From NCBI GenBank assembly GCA_047638695.1, contig JBLINY010000161.1, forward strand, positions 1 to 8,634: a DNA stretch of 8,634 nucleotides, written 5' to 3'. A model generated the notes under the pieces. The model saw only the letters and a program-made list of their open reading frames with translations. It did not search any database and was not told the origin of the DNA. A program made the translations under genes and the position numbers. This document shows, piece by piece, positions 6,690-8,634 of the stretch; the first letter of the stretch is position 1, and each line of letters starts with the position of its first letter. This stretch comes from JAHECQ01 sp047638695. GTDB lineage: Bacteria; Actinomycetota; Acidimicrobiia; Acidimicrobiales; SZUA-35.

Positions 6690-6842
6690 TAGAAAAAGGC
6701 CTGTTGCGACGGCCATGTCCGATGTCGCTTTGGGCCAGCCGGCATAGAAATCCAGATGGGTGATCCGTTCGATGAACTCTTGTCCAGTCCCGCCGCTCGG
6801 CTTCGCCAAGCCTAGGTCGAATACGAGTTGCTCGATGTTGCG
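6690..6842 (-). pseudogene. Carboxymuconolactone decarboxylase-family C-terminal relic
   Basis: On the minus strand, 51 codons read R-N-I-E-Q-L-V-F-D at the start, then Q-E-F-I-E-R-I-T-H-L-D-F-Y-A-G-W-P-K-A (about 6728-6784) and M-A-V-A. The I-T-H-L-x-F-Y-A-G-W-P-x-A stretch is the characteristic C-terminal helix region of CMD/alkylhydroperoxidase-like proteins, which act on lactones or peroxides. The N-terminal half of the fold is not found upstream in this frame, and the sequence after the relic is unrelated low-complexity reading. No start codon or ribosome site is convincing. The frame happens to stay open from 7001 to 6561, crossing antisense over the start of the MaoC gene. It is best read as a leftover of a deleted gene. 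Confidence 0.6.
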
Positions 6843-6894
6843 AGAGTGTCGCTTCCCGGGCGTCGTCGCGGTGTCGAAGCTACAGTTGCGGCCG

Positions 6895-7410
6895 ATGGCA
6901 GCTGAGAGCGACCTCGAGACGCTGGTGACCGATGCGATGGTCGGACGCAAAGGGATCTGGGGCTCTGAAACCGTTTCGCCGGTGATCGCTGAGTCGGACA
7001 TTCGCCGGTGGGCGATCGCGGTTTACTGGCCCGAAGAACCGCCGCCGATCTTCTGGGATAGCGGGTACGCGGCAACGACCCGTTGGGGCACGATCATCGC
7101 CCCGCCGGACTTCAATCCGTTTGCCTGGCCGGTGCAGCGCGCGCGTTCATCGAGTCGGCGCTCGGCGGCGTCCGAACCTTCCCCGAGCCGTTCGTCGAGA
7201 GGTCGAAGAGGCATGAACGGTGGCCAGACTGACAGCTACGGCGTGCCGATGCGTTCCGGTGACGTCATTCGTGCTCGTACTCGACTCCGCGACTGGGAAG
7301 AACGCGACACTCGGCTCGGGCAGACGCTGTTCACCTACACCGAAACCGAGTGGCGTAACCCGGCGGAAGAGTTGGTGAAACGGCGGGTCGCAACCGGCAT
7401 CAGGTATTGA
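6895..7410 (+). CDS. MaoC-like hotdog protein, FAS1-like dehydratase N-terminal type (probable hydratase subunit)
   Basis: The chosen start is ATG 6895 (171 residues). Sequence upstream of it in the frame does not look coding, and no strong ribosome site marks any start. The N-terminal part matches the MaoC_dehydrat_N hotdog family: V-G-R-K-G (residues 15-19), S-D-I-R-R-W-A-I-A-V-Y-W-P, I-F-W-D, R-W-G-x-I-I-A-P-P-D-F-N-P-F-A-W-P. The C-terminal part also matches: M-N-G-G-Q, R-S-G-D-V-I, then L-F-T-Y-T-E-T-E-W-R-N. In paired systems such as mycobacterial ChsH1-ChsH2, a non-catalytic hotdog partner of this type joins a catalytic one to hydrate a 2-enoyl-CoA; the catalytic-type partner follows 25 bp downstream. 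Between nt about 7141 and 7211 the frame gives an Arg/Ser-rich stretch foreign to the family, whereas another frame gives a normal-looking one, so two compensating indels are suspected. The open frame is otherwise complete. Confidence 0.82.
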   Translation: MAAESDLETLVTDAMVGRKGIWGSETVSPVIAESDIRRWAIAVYWPEEPPPIFWDSGYAATTRWGTIIAPPDFNPFAWPVQRARSSSRRSAASEPSPSRSSRGRRGMNGGQTDSYGVPMRSGDVIRARTRLRDWEERDTRLGQTLFTYTETEWRNPAEELVKRRVATGIRY

Positions 7411-7435
7411 TCGCTACCAGGGAGCGAAGGACGAC

Positions 7436-7873
7436 ATGAGCTACAACGTGTACTTTGAGGACATTGCGGTCGGCGACGAGCTTCCGGCGTGGTCCCGCAA
7501 GACGGATTTCATGAGCTGGAATCGATATGCCGCGGTGAACGACGAGTTCGTGTATATCCACATGGACGACGAGGCCGGGCGCGCAGCGCTGAACGACCAG
7601 GGTGCGTTCGGTATGGGCAACCTCCGGTATGCGTACATCGTCAACGCGCTGCAGGCATGGATCGGCGACGAGGCCGAGGTCCGCGAGATCGGCTGCCAGT
7701 TCCGTGCGATCAACCAGAAGAACGACGTGTTGACTGTCGTGGGCACCGTGACAGAGAAGAAGGTCGAGGGCGGCGAACGGCTGGTCCGGCTGGACATCGA
7801 CGTCGTGAATCAGGACGGTGACAAGACCTGCCCGGGCCACGCACTCGTCGCCGTAGGGAGTCGCGACAGCTGA
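7436..7873 (+). CDS. MaoC-family hotdog protein (probable catalytic enoyl-CoA hydratase subunit)
   Basis: The 145-residue single-hotdog protein starts at ATG 7436, with GAAGGA at 7426-7431 just upstream. It begins Y-F-E-D-I-A-V-G-D-E-L-P, the usual MaoC opening. It then has the hydratase signature region N-D-E-F-V-Y-I-H-M-D (residues 35-44), where R-specific enoyl-CoA hydratases carry the catalytic Asp and His of their hydratase-2 motif. His42 aligns well. The acidic position aligns with Glu37, with Asp36 next to it, a form recalled as common in this actinobacterial subgroup. G-A-F-G-M-G (56-61) and a C-terminal strand N-Q-D-G-D (near 121-125) complete the fold. The gene follows the other hotdog gene by 25 bp and precedes an acyl-CoA dehydrogenase gene by 61 bp, so a two-subunit hydratase acting after the dehydrogenase in beta-oxidation is the likeliest role. 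The substrate is unknown. Confidence 0.88.
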   Translation: MSYNVYFEDIAVGDELPAWSRKTDFMSWNRYAAVNDEFVYIHMDDEAGRAALNDQGAFGMGNLRYAYIVNALQAWIGDEAEVREIGCQFRAINQKNDVLTVVGTVTEKKVEGGERLVRLDIDVVNQDGDKTCPGHALVAVGSRDS

Positions 7874-7934
7874 CCCGTTCGCTGACTCCGGCTCGACCGT
7901 GGATGATCGGCGTGAAAAGCGCGAGAGTTGAGCC

Positions 7935-8634
7935 ATGACTGCTGCATCTTCGGCCCAGGCTTCGACCGCTACTCCGAGTCCGGATTCGGTTCGAGAAGAT
8001 GTCGCGGGTTGGCTCGACGACACCTGGAGCGACGATCTCACGGTTGGCGAATGGTGGCGCCGGTTGGCCGACGCCAAGTTGGCGAACTCCATGCTTCCCG
8101 AACCGTGGGGCCGGGGTTACAGCCGGGAACAAGCGGTCGCCGTGATCGCAGCGCTGACCGAGCGAGGCGCGCTCGGACCGCCGGGCGGTATCGGCATGAT
8201 GCTTACCGTTCCGACGCTGCTCGCCCACGGCACCGAGGCACAGATACTTCAGTGGGTTCCGAGAATCCTCGACGGCCAGGACGGCTGGTGCCAGCTGTTC
8301 TCCGAACCCGGTGCTGGAAGCGACCTCGCCGGGCTCCAGACCCGGGCCGAGCGCGACGGTGACGAGTTCGTCGTCACCGGGCAGAAGGTCTGGACTTCGA
8401 CCGGCCATCTCGCCGATTGGGGCATTCTCATCGCCAGAACCGACCAGGATCAGCCGAAACACCGAGGCATCAGCTACTTCGCGTTCCCGATGCATCAGGA
8501 GGGTGTCGAGGTGCGTCCACTTCGGGAGATGACCGGCCGCGCACTATTCAACGAGGTCTTTCTCGACGGTGCCCGGGTGGCGGCCGGGAATTTGATCGGT
8601 GGGCTCAACGACGGTTGGAGGGTGGCGAATACGA
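7935..8634 (+). CDS. Acyl-CoA dehydrogenase (5' part, cut by window end)
   Basis: The reading frame runs from ATG 7935 (GAGAG at 7923-7927 as ribosome site) to the right edge, giving 233 residues. After a short Ala/Ser/Thr-rich leader come the helical N-terminal domain (A-G-W-L, about 24-27, to about 115) and the start of the middle beta domain. The family signature is clear: C-Q-L-F-S-E-P-G-A-G-S-D-L-A (residues 119-132), then G-Q-K-V-W-T-S-T-G (149-157) with A-D-W-G following, both of which contact FAD. G-I-S-Y-F (178-182) and the N-E-V-F-L-D segment (206-211) continue normally. The C-terminal domain, including any catalytic Glu, lies outside the window. The enzyme would oxidise an acyl-CoA to the 2-enoyl-CoA that the neighbouring MaoC pair could hydrate. 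The family is certain; substrate class (fatty acyl or steroid side chain) cannot be told. Confidence 0.93.
   Translation, partial: MTAASSAQASTATPSPDSVREDVAGWLDDTWSDDLTVGEWWRRLADAKLANSMLPEPWGRGYSREQAVAVIAALTERGALGPPGGIGMMLTVPTLLAHGTEAQILQWVPRILDGQDGWCQLFSEPGAGSDLAGLQTRAERDGDEFVVTGQKVWTSTGHLADWGILIARTDQDQPKHRGISYFAFPMHQEGVEVRPLREMTGRALFNEVFLDGARVAAGNLIGGLNDGWRVANT

Larger units (their letters stand above)
6133..6894. other. Gene-free region with tRNA remnants, repeats and a decayed gene fragment
   Basis: No intact coding sequence is supported over 762 bp. Within it are two tRNA 3' remnants on the minus strand (6160-6213 and 6411-6464), repeat pairs at 6216-6226/6319-6329 and 6470-6479/6511-6520, an 8-bp hairpin (6512-6534), a degenerate tandem repeat (6546-6568) and a relic of a carboxymuconolactone decarboxylase-like gene (6690-6842). 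From about 6569 to 6689 nothing is recognised. Such a mixture is typical of a site of past integration and deletion. No integrase, transposase or terminal inverted repeat is present. Confidence 0.6.

Noticed and set aside
6561..7001. Complete 146-residue minus-strand gene
   Set aside because: Only 51 codons resemble a known family; the rest is low-complexity and overlaps the start of the MaoC gene in antisense.
7400..8495. Long minus-strand open frames opposite the MaoC and acyl-CoA dehydrogenase genes
   Set aside because: They are antisense shadows of well-recognised proteins, as expected in GC-rich DNA, and their translations match no family.
1..8634. CRISPR array, toxin-antitoxin pair, defence island or rRNA
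   Set aside because: No regularly spaced repeats, no small paired genes and no rRNA-like sequence were seen on either strand.

Overview
The window is GC-rich bacterial DNA. Gene content and codon style (MMPL transporter under a divergent TetR regulator, paired single-hotdog MaoC proteins with an acyl-CoA dehydrogenase, a composite GGDEF-EAL protein, GTG/TTG starts) suggest a high-GC actinobacterium, possibly of the Acidimicrobiia. The lineage is an inference from protein style only.

Layout. (1) Positions 1-2201 hold the 3' part of a cyclic-di-GMP gene encoding GGDEF, EAL and a C-terminal GNAT/FemAB-like acetyltransferase domain. It is broken by an in-frame TGA where a conserved EAL-domain Trp belongs and by a later frameshift, so it reads as a pseudogene or as a sequence with errors. 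(2) Positions 2246-2842 encode a DinB-fold putative metalloprotein, convergent with (3) a TetR repressor gene on the minus strand (2959-3546). (4) The TetR gene diverges from a 788-residue MMPL/RND exporter gene (3766-6132). The space between them contains a good -35/-10 pair for the exporter, with a 14-bp palindrome at the expected transcription start, the natural operator candidate. (5) Positions 6133-6894 carry no intact gene but are not empty. They hold 3' remnants of a tRNA-Leu(UAA)-like and a tRNA-Lys(CUU)-like gene, several direct and inverted repeats, and a 51-codon relic resembling the C-terminus of carboxymuconolactone decarboxylases. This looks like the scar of one or more integration and deletion events. 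(6) From 6895 to the right edge, three co-directional genes form a probable beta-oxidation-type operon: a MaoC N-terminal-type hotdog protein, a catalytic-type MaoC hotdog protein, and an acyl-CoA dehydrogenase cut by the window end.

How the genes work together. TetR and MMPL look like a self-contained efflux or lipid-export unit with local control. The right-hand operon would supply an acyl-CoA dehydrogenase (making a 2-enoyl-CoA) and a probable two-subunit enoyl-CoA hydratase (hydrating it) for an unidentified acyl-CoA, possibly a branched, aromatic or steroid side-chain substrate. Nothing here is convincingly a new defence or mobile system. The most useful second-look items are the lesions in the c-di-GMP gene, the double compensating frameshift inside the first MaoC gene, the tRNA-remnant region, and the operator palindrome.
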